Origin: JAAUQA01 sp036351435
GTDB lineage: Bacteria; Pseudomonadota; Gammaproteobacteria; Competibacterales; Competibacteraceae
Direction: 5' to 3'
Assembly (NCBI GenBank): GCA_036351435.1
Contig: JAZBPA010000047.1
Coordinates: forward strand, 1-28,537
DNA: 28,537 nucleotides
The notes beneath the pieces were generated by a model. That model saw nothing but the letters and a program-made list of their open reading frames with translations. It was not told where the DNA came from and made no database searches. Positions 1 to 7,507 of the stretch are shown here, piece after piece. The translations under genes and the position numbers were made by a program. Numbering within the stretch: position 1 is the first letter of the stretch; each line of letters opens with the position of its first letter.

Positions 1-812
1 AAACCCTCTGGATTAGGTAGCTCAGCTTCTACTTTAATATTGTGTGTTCGCGGATCAATATCGGTATCGATAAGGCTCACGCTACCTTGAAAAACTTTTC
101 CGTTAAGCCCAGCCGCGCGTGCTATTACAGTCAGGCCGGGTTTCAGTTGCGGCAAAAACGCAGAGCGCACCCCAAACGATAAATCCAGGGGATCGGTGGT
201 GTACAAATCCGCGATAACGGTTCCCGGGGTCAGCAATGCGCCACGACTGATCTGCCGTAATCCAATAAGTCCGCTAAATGGCGCTTTAATCGAATGGTTT
301 TGCAGACGCGCCTCGGCCACGCGGACACCCGCTGCGGCTGTTTCATAAGCCGCTTCCAACTCATCAAGTTTCGCCGGCGTAATCAAACCGGAACCCCTCA
401 ACTCAAGTCCACGCTGATACTGGCGGTTAGCCTCTTCACGGACGGCGACTGCTTCCGCCAATTGGGCCTGTTCTTGTGCGTCATCCAATTCCATCAGCAT
501 TTGTCCCTGCTCCACTCGTTGGCCTTCGGTGAAGTGGATGGCTTGCACCAAGCCAGTGACTTGGCTGGTTAGACTGACTTGTTCGCGCGCTTGCAATGTG
601 CCTACGCTTTCTGTGGTGACTTTTATTTCACCGCGTCGCACTGTAGTTACATCAACTGGCGCCGGCGGTCGTTGTGGCTGCTGCTCGCCACCCCTCGCCG
701 CTGTATCCGTGCCGGGTAACAGTGACCACAAATCGTCCCGAAAATAGCCAAACGCTCCAGCGACGAACATGATCGCCAAAATTACGATTGTTATTTTTAT
801 GATTTTGGACAC
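1..812 (-). CDS. RND efflux periplasmic adaptor (HlyD/MexA-like), partial
   Basis: About 270 codons read leftward from a GTG at 812 and run off the window edge, so the C-terminal part is missing. The N-terminus has a hydrophobic anchor (about residues 5-22, IIKITIVILAIMFVAGAFGY), then a Gln/Pro-rich linker. The typical adaptor core follows: a first lipoyl half (VGTLQAREQVSLTSQVTG, EGQRVEQGQMLMELDD), an Ala/Glu-rich helical hairpin, and a second lipoyl half (IKAPFSGLIGLRQISRGALLTPG), then the beta-barrel start. Such proteins sit in the inner membrane and link an RND pump to an outer-membrane channel. The GTG start is the only one that includes the whole membrane anchor. A TGA lies five codons upstream, and ATG at residue 15 is the alternative. 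No strong ribosome site is visible. The pump gene would be expected to the left, outside the window. Confidence 0.88.
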   Translation of the reverse strand, partial: MSKIIKITIVILAIMFVAGAFGYFRDDLWSLLPGTDTAARGGEQQPQRPPAPVDVTTVRRGEIKVTTESVGTLQAREQVSLTSQVTGLVQAIHFTEGQRVEQGQMLMELDDAQEQAQLAEAVAVREEANRQYQRGLELRGSGLITPAKLDELEAAYETAAAGVRVAEARLQNHSIKAPFSGLIGLRQISRGALLTPGTVIADLYTTDPLDLSFGVRSAFLPQLKPGLTVIARAAGLNGKVFQGSVSLIDTDIDPRTHNIKVEAELPNPEG

Positions 813-868
813 TAGACTATTTACTCACGGGTAGCCGATTAGCTTTACATTTTTCATTATCCGAACAG

Positions 869-893
869 AAAAAGGCCCGGATTAGCCCGGACC
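869..893 (-). terminator. Rho-independent terminator after the SRPBCC gene
   Basis: On the minus strand GGTCCGG, loop GCTAAT, CCGGGCC form a 7-bp stem with one G-U pair, followed directly by TTTTT. It lies 95 nt downstream of the SRPBCC stop and separates that gene from the efflux adaptor. Confidence 0.8.
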
Positions 894-987
894 CTTTGCA
901 ACTTTTTTGCAATGTGACACTGCTAGCAAATGATGCGAGTCCGGCTGGCGTAAGATGAACTCGTTCATCACTTTGCCACCTCATCAC

Positions 988-1458
988 TTAATGCGCGGTT
1001 TCAGGACGAGACACTTCGCCGCGCCAAGCACCGGTCTCCACACCGCGGTCTTCAATAAACCTTTTGAAACGCTCCAGATCGCCTTTCACACGACGCTCGG
1101 TAACGCCGACAAAGTCACCGACATTTTCAACGAATCCTTGCGGATCGTATTCCAGCTGCAACATAATCCGGGTGGTCGCATCGGAAATACGGTGGAAGGT
1201 CACTACGCCCGCGTTATGCGTGCCCAAATCAGAGCGCCAAGCCACCCGCATATCCGGCACTTGCTCAGTGACATGCGCCAACCACTCTTCGGTCTTGCCG
1301 CCGATCTTGGCACGCCACTGCATTTCCTTATCGCCTAACTGTTTGACTTCCTCAATACCTTCCATAAAGCGGGGGAATTCTTCAAATTGAGTCCACTGGT
1401 TGTAAGCAGTAGACACGGGAACCTCAACTTCAATGGATTGCTCAATTACACTACTCAT
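988..1458 (-). CDS. SRPBCC-family (polyketide cyclase/dehydrase-like) protein
   Basis: 156 residues filling a single START/Bet v1-like SRPBCC domain. It begins SSVIEQSIEVEVPVSTAYNQWTQFEEFPRFMEGIEEVKQLG, the usual first strand, helix and 'W..FE.FP.FM' signature, and ends with a long C-terminal helix containing VKGDLERFKRFIEDRG. These proteins bind hydrophobic small ligands; the ligand here is unknown. ATG at 1458 is preferred over the in-frame TTG at 1461 because a perfect AGGAGG lies five bases upstream of the ATG. It is transcribed alone, with a terminator behind it. Its upstream region (1459-1784) is shared divergently with the small hydrophilic protein gene. Similar SRPBCC proteins are often found among general-stress genes, which fits the neighbourhood, but the role is inferred. 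Confidence 0.85.
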   Translation of the reverse strand: MSSVIEQSIEVEVPVSTAYNQWTQFEEFPRFMEGIEEVKQLGDKEMQWRAKIGGKTEEWLAHVTEQVPDMRVAWRSDLGTHNAGVVTFHRISDATTRIMLQLEYDPQGFVENVGDFVGVTERRVKGDLERFKRFIEDRGVETGAWRGEVSRPETAH

Positions 1459-1547
1459 CAATACCTCCTCGATCGGTTGGGAATGAGGTAATCATATGAA
1501 GCAATAGCAATGCCATGCAGGGATGCTGTCGGGAAAAAATAGCCCAC

Positions 1548-1577
1548 TTGTCAATAAAGGGAAGAAATATCTATAAC
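1548..1577 (+). promoter_or_regulatory. Candidate sigma-70 promoter for the small hydrophilic protein
   Basis: TTGTCA (1548-1553) and TATAAC (1572-1577) are separated by 18 bp in an AT-rich divergent intergenic region. Transcription would begin near 1584, leaving a 200-nt leader that contains the 1601-1636 palindrome. This is a motif match only. Confidence 0.3.
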
Positions 1578-1600
1578 TACATTGCCGCAAAAACTGATAA

Positions 1601-1636
1601 TTGTAATTTTTTCAATATTTTTTGAAATAATTACAA
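1601..1636. repeat. 36-bp imperfect palindrome, candidate operator
   Basis: TTGTAATTTTTTCAA, spacer TATTTT, TTGAAATAATTACAA. The 15-bp arms match at 14 positions. It sits in the divergent region between the SRPBCC gene and the 1785 gene, just downstream of the candidate promoter, where a bound dimeric regulator could control either gene. The half-site TTGTAAT recurs in the palindrome at 25435-25453. Confidence 0.5.
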
Positions 1637-1784
1637 AATATCGCATTGCCAGCCGTAACATTTTCTAAACAAAGCCATAAACGTTAGATAAGAGCGGCTT
1701 CTTTGTTGTGGCATTATAGTTGCAAAGCCTTTTGCGTCTTCCGTAATTCTTTTTCGTGAATGCGAAAATCTTGTGAGGTGCAAT

Positions 1785-2018
1785 ATGGCTACAACAGATA
1801 AACAGGTTAAGGGTGAAGGCGATCATGAGGCAGCCCGTCATTACAATGAATCAACTCAAGATTTTGTTGATTCAGGACAGGTTCAAGAACAAGAAGAAAC
1901 TACGCGGGATGTGTCCGAACAAGAAAGAGAACGATTGACGACTGCCGAAAAGGCTGGCGAGGAAAAAGCCAAAGAGCATGATCCCAGTATTAACCGGGAT
2001 TACTCAGAACCAGCTTGA
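1785..2018 (+). CDS. Small hydrophilic conserved-hypothetical protein
   Basis: 77 residues with no hydrophobic stretch: rich in Glu, Asp, Gln, Lys and Thr, with no Cys or Trp, and probably disordered or helical in solution. It opens MATTDKQVKGEGDHEAARHY; the 'KGEGDHEAARHYNE...F..SGQV' pattern is one I associate with short stress-related hypothetical proteins of proteobacteria, but no function can be assigned. ATG at 1785 is chosen over the upstream GTG at 1773 because GAGGTG lies four bases before it. The gene stands alone between a long AT-rich leader and a strong hairpin terminator. Its composition resembles hydrophilins, which protect against desiccation or osmotic stress; that is inference. 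Confidence 0.75.
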   Translation: MATTDKQVKGEGDHEAARHYNESTQDFVDSGQVQEQEETTRDVSEQERERLTTAEKAGEEKAKEHDPSINRDYSEPA

Positions 2019-2034
2019 CCAAATAACTCCATTT

Positions 2035-2070
2035 GAACCCATCTTGGCTAATCAAGATGGGTTCGATTTT
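2035..2070 (+). terminator. Strong hairpin terminator or attenuator
   Basis: GAACCCATCTT (2035-2045) and AAGATGGGTTC (2054-2064) pair perfectly over 11 bp. One further G-C pair can form in the loop. GATTTT follows. It ends the small gene but also lies only 26 nt before the ATP-grasp start. Confidence 0.8.
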
Positions 2071-2096
2071 ACTGGAAGAAATATGGGTTGCAGATT

Positions 2097-3434
2097 ATGT
2101 CTACTGACCAATGCTTGGATTCTGGGCGAGTCATTATTCCTTATGGGCGCAGTGTAATGGCGCTAGTTGCAGCACATTCATTAGGCCAAAGAGGCATTGA
2201 AGTCATTGGCTGCGATAGTATAGATTTCACGATACTATCGTTCTCAAAATACGTTAAAGAGCATTTTATTTATCCTGATCCCGAGAAAGACGAAACAGCC
2301 TTTCTGGAGGCCATGGTCAAAGAGGTTATTAAACGCAAACCGCCAGATGACCAACCTTATGTGTTGATGCCAATTTATAAAGATACAAAACGATTTGCCA
2401 AACATAAACATCTTTTTGAACCTCATATCAAAGTAGCCGCACCCGATTACCAAGCCATCTCCAAACTCAATCCAAAAGATAACTTTGCCAGAACTACTGA
2501 GCAGTTGGACATTGCCGTACCCCGAACGTGGCTGCCCGAGGACGAAACCGCATTAAAGGAAATAATTCCTGAAGTTTCCTTTCCTGTCGTCATTAAACCT
2601 TATAACCAAACAGCCGGACGCGGTATTCATAAAGTCAATAACGAAGAGGAACTCCTTGCTTACTGGATAGAAAACCTTAGCAAGTTCAAACAGAAATCTT
2701 TAGTTCAATCCTTCGCCGATGGTAAGGATTATTGTTTCACGGCTCTTTTTGATCATGGTGAACTAAAAGCCAGCATGGCTTACTACAATCTGCATCGTTT
2801 TCCCGCTGAGTCGGGAGCGGGAATTGTGCGTGAGACGGTCCCCGGTGAACCCTTTGCCGAAATTGCCGCAAGTTTAATGAAGCCACTAAAATGGAATGGT
2901 GTCGCTGAGTTTGATTTTATGTGGGATGGGTGTGAACACAGTACCCCAGCATTGATTGAAGTCAACACGCGGTTTTGGGGTGGGCTCTTTCAATCCGTAG
3001 AGTCAGGTATCGATTATCCTCGGCTTCTCTACCAACTCATTGTCAACGGTCACATTGAACCTGCTGGCGATGCCAAAATAGGCACGCGTACCAAAATGGC
3101 TTACATTTGGCTATTTTCCGTGATCAAAGAATCCATCAATTCTGACGAAGATTTCGCTGAAATTAAGAAAAAAGGCCAGTTAGCATTAGCAAAACTTGAA
3201 GATGGCGAAGTATTGGAAAGTATTAAGGAATACAGTTCATTTATAGCAGAATATCTGGGCGAAACCTTGAATATGAAAAAAAAGGTGCAACGTTTTAAAC
3301 AAAAGCTGGAGATTGGCAAAACAGCACGTAATGAGCTTTTGAATAGCGAAGACCCGCAAGCCGCTTTTGGCATACTGTTTATTCTCGGTTCGTTGATTCG
3401 ATATGGAGAGTTACCACGAGAGGTAAAATTTTAA
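2097..3434 (+). CDS. ATP-grasp carboxylate-amine/thiol ligase-like protein
   Basis: 445 residues from ATG 2097; an in-frame TTG at 2088 would add three. N-terminal Rossmann-like pre-ATP-grasp region (RVIIPYG..., GIEVIGCDS). The ATP-grasp fold follows: VVIKPYNQTAGRGI at about 164-177 (nucleotide-binding Lys and Gly-rich loop), LVQSFADGKDY near 202-212, and the metal-binding pair EFDF (about 271-274) and IEVNTRFWGG (287-296), where Glu, Asn and Arg are kept but the usual Pro is Thr. A helical tail of about 100 residues follows. Such enzymes activate a carboxylate as acyl phosphate and join it to an amine; both substrates are unknown here. The gene is two bases upstream of the C26 amidotransferase gene, so they form one operon. 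No strong ribosome site is seen and the terminator hairpin is only 26 nt upstream, so expression may depend on read-through. Confidence 0.85.
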   Translation: MSTDQCLDSGRVIIPYGRSVMALVAAHSLGQRGIEVIGCDSIDFTILSFSKYVKEHFIYPDPEKDETAFLEAMVKEVIKRKPPDDQPYVLMPIYKDTKRFAKHKHLFEPHIKVAAPDYQAISKLNPKDNFARTTEQLDIAVPRTWLPEDETALKEIIPEVSFPVVIKPYNQTAGRGIHKVNNEEELLAYWIENLSKFKQKSLVQSFADGKDYCFTALFDHGELKASMAYYNLHRFPAESGAGIVRETVPGEPFAEIAASLMKPLKWNGVAEFDFMWDGCEHSTPALIEVNTRFWGGLFQSVESGIDYPRLLYQLIVNGHIEPAGDAKIGTRTKMAYIWLFSVIKESINSDEDFAEIKKKGQLALAKLEDGEVLESIKEYSSFIAEYLGETLNMKKKVQRFKQKLEIGKTARNELLNSEDPQAAFGILFILGSLIRYGELPREVKF

Positions 3435-3436
3435 TC

Positions 3437-4144
3437 ATGAGTGCGCACCCTAAACGCCCAGTTATTGGTATCACAACTCCAAACAAGCGATTTCATGTCG
3501 CTTACTTTTTTATCAAGTTTAGTGTTTGGCTGTGTGGCGGGAAGGCGCTTCCTCTAAGAACACTTGAAGGTGTTGAGTCAAAAAAAGTTGACGGTCTAGT
3601 ACTTGGTGGAGGTACTGATATATTCCCTGGATTATTTCAAAGCGATCCAAAGCAGCACTATTTCTATGATCATCAACGAGACGAAATGGAAATAGCGTGG
3701 TTGCGCAAGGCTGAGCGTGAGAAGATTCCTGTTTTTGCGATTTGTCGTGGCGCCCAACTGGTCAATGTAATCAATAAAGGTACTTTGCATTTGGATGCCT
3801 CAGTTGCTTATGACAACTTCGTATATCCAGAAGGCCTGTTACATAAAATTTTCTACCGTAAACTAATTAGGATCAAACAAAATTCGCAATTTTATAAACT
3901 TGTAAGCACGGACCGTCTGTGTGTCAACTCCATGCATATGCAGTCGATTGACAAGGTTGGCGACAATCTAGAGATCTCAGCGCAAGAAGACAATGGAGTG
4001 GTTCAAGCCATTGAGCGACCAACCCAGCCGTTTTATCTTGGCGTGCAATTCCATCCAGAGTTTCTTATTTATCGATCCTCCATGCGCAACTTGTTTAAGC
4101 AATTGGTAAAAGTGGCTTCTCGCCCAACTCAGTTCAGTGGCTAA
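3437..4144 (+). CDS. Class I glutamine amidotransferase-like / peptidase C26 protein
   Basis: 235 residues, close to the length of PuuD-type gamma-glutamyl hydrolases. Visible: start PVIGITTPNKRF, VDGLVLGGGTDIFPGLF (about 51-67), nucleophile region FAICRGAQLVN with Cys103, VNSMHMQS (163-170, where relatives have two His and here the second is Met), and GVQFHPE with His206 and Glu208 completing the triad. Family members hydrolyse gamma-glutamyl amides or release ammonia from glutamine. ATG 3437 follows the ATP-grasp stop by two bases, with GAGAGG about 11 bases upstream inside the previous gene, which suggests translational coupling. The pairing suggests either ammonia supply to the ligase or removal of a gamma-glutamyl group from its product; sequence alone does not decide. 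Confidence 0.85.
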   Translation: MSAHPKRPVIGITTPNKRFHVAYFFIKFSVWLCGGKALPLRTLEGVESKKVDGLVLGGGTDIFPGLFQSDPKQHYFYDHQRDEMEIAWLRKAEREKIPVFAICRGAQLVNVINKGTLHLDASVAYDNFVYPEGLLHKIFYRKLIRIKQNSQFYKLVSTDRLCVNSMHMQSIDKVGDNLEISAQEDNGVVQAIERPTQPFYLGVQFHPEFLIYRSSMRNLFKQLVKVASRPTQFSG

Positions 4145-4450
4145 GGTTTCCAGGTTTCTTGCTATGATCGGCCTCCGGACACCATCGATATCCAGAAAAA
4201 TCGCTCGCTTAGATCAGCCTTGCTAAAGGCCTGCCTGTTAGTAAATGCCTATGACCAAGAAATCTAAATGAGTCATTGAATAGCCTGCATTTATAGAAAA
4301 CACATAATTTTTTAAATCAGTTATACGAAAAGCCATTGCCACTAAATCAGTATTTTCCTTTGATATCGTTCATGGCCAAGCAGCCTACCGGTTCAGTCGG
4401 TAAATTGACGATACCCATAATTTTGCTACGAACATTGTCGAGTCAACAGT
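4145..4450. other. Intergenic region between convergent genes
   Basis: 306 bp without a supported gene. It separates the C26 gene (plus) from the histidine kinase (minus). Only a weak stem TACCG...CGGTA (about 4386-4402) is seen, with no T-run on either strand. Confidence 0.5.
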
Positions 4451-5203
4451 TTACCGAGGCAATCGCACAATAAAATGTGTCCCGCAGGTGATGTCTTTTA
4501 GTGTCACTGTTCCGCGATGGTCATCAACAATCCGTTTAACTAAGCTCAACCCCAACCCTGGGCTGCCTTGACTCTGGCGTGTGGTAAAAAAAGGTTCGAA
4601 AACACGCTCGGCAATATCAGGAGAAATCCCCTCGCCATCATCAATGACGTGCAATGCAATTGTTTGTTCATCGGCTTCAGTGACGACGTTGACCGTCTTT
4701 GCCTGGCTCTCGGTTGCGTTGACTAATAACTGCGTCACCACCAGCGCCATAGCGAGTCGATTGACGTTGATCTTAGGCAGTGCCGAATGAAGTTTTAATA
4801 CGATGTCGACGTTCTGCCGGCGCAACATGACACCAGCGAAGTTACGCGCCGTGTGGACAATCGCATTCATCTCGCTGAAGTCTTTGGGTGTGTAGTCCTT
4901 CGCCCGTGCGAACTCCGACAACTCACGGGTAATGACACCTCCATGCTGGGCTTCTTGTGCGATGGTGCGCAAAATCCGGCTTAGTTTGTCTAAGCCGTCC
5001 GACTTTTTCAGCATCAACAATCCCAGTTCAGCATTCATGAGGATGGCATTGAGAGGATTGTTGAGTTTGTGGGCAGTACCTGCTGTCAGCGTGCCTACAG
5101 CAAGCAGTTGTTCCAATTGTTTTATGCGCTCAGTTTCCAAAACTAGCTCCCAGGAATTGAGTTGGAGGTGCTGATTGAGAGAATGCCGTCTGCGCACACT
5201 CAT
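4451..5203 (-). CDS. Sensor-less histidine kinase (HisKA + HATPase_c)
   Basis: 250 residues from ATG 5203; a TTG at 5233 is in frame but has no ribosome site. After a 30-residue helical lead the dimerisation helix holds the H-box AGTAHKLNNPLNAIL with His45, where Lys replaces the usual Glu after the His. The ATP domain shows an N-box (LLVNATES, Asn162), G1 IDDGEGI (about 187-193), F-box FEPFFTT and G2 GSPGLGLSL. The sequence resembles the C-terminal half of NtrB/AtoS-like kinases. There is no PAS, GAF, HAMP or membrane segment, so the input must come from a partner, or this may be a cut-down kinase. No response regulator lies next to it. The Glu-to-Lys change next to the phospho-His may impair phosphatase or kinase balance. 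Confidence 0.85.
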   Translation of the reverse strand: MSVRRRHSLNQHLQLNSWELVLETERIKQLEQLLAVGTLTAGTAHKLNNPLNAILMNAELGLLMLKKSDGLDKLSRILRTIAQEAQHGGVITRELSEFARAKDYTPKDFSEMNAIVHTARNFAGVMLRRQNVDIVLKLHSALPKINVNRLAMALVVTQLLVNATESQAKTVNVVTEADEQTIALHVIDDGEGISPDIAERVFEPFFTTRQSQGSPGLGLSLVKRIVDDHRGTVTLKDITCGTHFIVRLPR

Positions 5204-5328
5204 CACCTGTATGATTTCATGATCCTGGCACAATGAATTTATTGATCACTGGCGGATCCCCGTATTCAGCGAATACTTTATTAATCTGTACAGAGCTTAT
5301 CCCGGCACTAATCAGTGCTTTCCCGTTG

Positions 5329-5355
5329 TTCCGTAGTTCCGTAGTTCCGTAGTTC
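5329..5355. repeat. Tandem repeat TTCCGTAG x 3.4
   Basis: The 8-bp unit TTCCGTAG occurs three times exactly and is followed by TTC. An 8-bp unit is out of phase with codons and fits slippage in non-coding DNA. Confidence 0.9.
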
Positions 5356-5457
5356 TCAGCATATACAATCCTGAGTGATATTTGCTGACGAAAGCTCGGG
5401 GCGTTGCTCCCGGTTCCGGCTGCATGACCCCATCCGCAAGGTCACCAGTATTTCTAA

Positions 5458-5501
5458 ATATAGCTGAACCACTTTGTTTTGATCACAGTGTTCAGCTATA
5501 T
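5458..5501. repeat. Perfect 12-bp inverted repeat
   Basis: ATATAGCTGAAC (5458-5469) and GTTCAGCTATAT (5490-5501) with a 20-bp spacer. It is too AT-rich for a typical terminator. It could be an operator pair or the remnant of a small mobile element. Confidence 0.7.
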
Positions 5502-5886
5502 CTCTTTGATTTATCGCGCAACTTATCCCTAAAATCGAATCGATTTATAGGGGTTGCGCTATAGAGTCGGAATCTTAACGTTTAAACCCGCCCTCTGTTG
5601 CCTCAGATTCTTGGTTTGACGCAATGACCAACAACTCCAGCGAAGTACTGTAATGGGTTTAGGTCCCAGCATAAACCGGAAATGAATAGCCCGCACTTCT
5701 GATCTCTTTTGCAAGAGCCATGCCACAGGTTATTTATGATAATTATACAAGCGTTGTCCGCATAGATTAGTCGGCCCTGAAATACCTTCAACTAATTGAA
5801 ATTATTTGATAAAATAGAGGATATAAAGTTCTAAAACCCACCTATTTTAGGCCCATACCCCCAAAAAGTTGTAGAAACGGCCTGTT

Positions 5887-7251
5887 ATGAAACCGAAATC
5901 CAGCTGCCCAGACCCGCAAGACGATCTATTCAAAGTACGCCTCAGTGATCTGGTCAATCCAGATCACAAGCTCTGCCGGTTAGCGCGACTGATCGACTGG
6001 CAACAACTGGAACAAGCCATTGATCCCCATTTCGATGAGATGGGTGCACCGGCGCTGCCGGTGCGGCTGATGGTGGGGTTGCTATACCTGCAACACACCT
6101 ACGGGGTATCGGACGAAGCGGTAGTTGACCAGTGGGTGGACTCGCCTTATTGGCAACTGTTCTGTGGGGAAACGTTCTTTCAGCATCGGTTTCCGTGCCA
6201 TCCGACCTCATTGGTCAAATGGCGTCAGCGGCTCGGTGAAGCGGGCTGTGAAGAACTGCTAGCGGCCACTGTCCAAGCCGGATTACGCAGCCAGGTAATC
6301 ACCCCAACCAGTCTTAAGCGGGTGGTGGTAGACACCACCGTGCAAGAAAAAAACATCACCTTCCCGACCGACAGCCGACTCTATGACGGGGCTAGACGCC
6401 AGCTGGTTCAGTTAGCCGGTGACCTCGATATTCCCCTGCGCCAAACGTATCGTAAAGCCTGCCGCGAGTTGTTGCCCCGGATCGGGCGCTATGGCCATGC
6501 CAAGCAATATCGCCGGCTGCGCAAAGCCGTCAAGACCGTCAAGGGCTATCTAGGCCGGGTGTATCGGGATGTCCTGCGCCAGCTGCCTGCGCTGGACACC
6601 TTAACCGATACCCAGCGCGCGGTCCTGGTACACGCCCGCCGACTGCTGGAGCAACACCGTCACAGCAAAAATAAGCTGTACAGTCTTCATGCGCCAGAGG
6701 TCGAGTGCATCAGCAAAGGTAAAGCGCATAAACGCTATGAGTTCGGGGTTAAGGCCAGCTTTGCTACGACGGTAAAAGAGGCCTTTGTGGTCGGTGCCCG
6801 TAGTTTTACCGGTAACCCCTATGACGGCCATACCCTCAGCGAACAACTGGAGCAGGTCAGTATTCTCTGTGACCAGACCCCGCAAGAAGCCTATGTGGAT
6901 CGCGGCTACAAAGGTCACCAGCACCCCGGCGATACCCACGTCTTTATCGCCGGGCAGAAACGGGGCATGACCGCTAGACAACGGAAACGACTCAATCGAC
7001 GCAACACCATTGAACCGATCATCGGGCATATGAAAACGGACGGTAAGTTGGGCCGCTGCTTCCTCCACGGCGAACTCGGCGATGCCTTGAATGTCATCCT
7101 CTGCGCAGTTGGGCAGAACCTGCGCAAGCTCCTGCGCTGGCTTTTTTGTGCTTGGTGGTTAGTGCTCTTCGGCCGAAGATTTCTGCGTACCCCGCTCAAT
7201 GACTCACTAATATCTGGATCAGATTCATTACTACTCAGCCAATCCGCATAG
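5887..7251 (+). mobile_element. IS5-family DDE transposase
   Basis: 454 residues, full length for the long IS5-like transposases that begin 'DLF..RL...' . The N-terminal DUF772-type region contains VRLMVGLLYLQHTYGVSDEAVVDQWVDSPYWQLFCGE. The DDE core shows VVVDTTVQEK (Asp149), AYVDRGYKGH (Asp338) and NTIEPIIGHMKTDGKLGRC (Glu376). The region 185-260 is basic and helical, as in relatives. The reading frame is open throughout and may be active. The GC content is visibly higher than in the flanks, a sign of recent arrival. I could not find matching terminal inverted repeats or a target duplication, so only the gene is delimited. ATG 5887 is the family start; no strong ribosome site is seen, which is usual for transposases. 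Confidence 0.9.
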
Positions 7252-7267
7252 CTTCAAACTCTTGGAG

Positions 7268-7288
7268 AAAAACCCCCTTATTCAGGGG
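7268..7288 (-). terminator. Antisense-oriented terminator at the right side of the IS5-type gene
   Basis: On the minus strand CCCCT, loop GAATA, AGGGG is followed by GTTTTT. No minus-strand gene reads into it at close range, so it would stop transcription entering the transposase gene from the right. Confidence 0.55.
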
Positions 7289-7444
7289 CGACTAGATTAA
7301 CGAGCAAGCATCTTGCAATAATGACTAATAACACAGTTTTGATCCGTAATATTTACAAAAGAACAGCAATCGCTTGACTAGCAGTTATCCATCGGAATCG
7401 ATTAGGCAGGTGAAACATCTGATAAATCAAAACAGAGCAGAGAG

Positions 7445-7460
7445 TGGCACGATTATTGGA
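7445..7460 (+). promoter_or_regulatory. Possible sigma-54 (-24/-12) promoter of the PNPOx gene
   Basis: TGGCACG, four bases, TTGGA matches the consensus TGGCACG-N4-TTGC(A/T) with correct spacing but with G in place of the C of the -12 GC. It lies 48 nt before the ATG at 7508. That C is nearly invariant, so the call is weak. Confidence 0.3.
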
Positions 7461-7507
7461 AATCGTAAATCTCCTGCATGCTTTTATGCGTCACCATAGG
7501 TAATTAA

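Larger units (their letters stand above)
5204..5886. other. 683-bp non-coding region upstream of the IS5-type transposase
   Basis: No convincing gene. It holds an 8-bp tandem repeat (5329-5355), a 12-bp inverted repeat (5458-5501) and CTAAAA...TTTTAG (about 5833-5851) just before the transposase. A 62-codon minus-strand frame (5603-5791) has no ribosome site and no recognisable motif. The left end of the insertion sequence should lie in the last part but could not be fixed. Confidence 0.5.

Noticed and set aside
988..1461. TTG start at 1461 for the SRPBCC gene
   Set aside because: The ribosome site AGGAGG is only two bases away from it; ATG 1458 has the right spacing.
5603..5791. 62-codon minus-strand frame before the IS5-type transposase
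   Set aside because: No ribosome site, many rare-looking residues, no motif; likely chance.
5780..7320. Terminal inverted repeats of the IS5-type element (CCCCCAAAAA on the left, AAAAACCCCC on the right)
   Set aside because: These are mirror images, not inverted complements, so they cannot be the IS ends.
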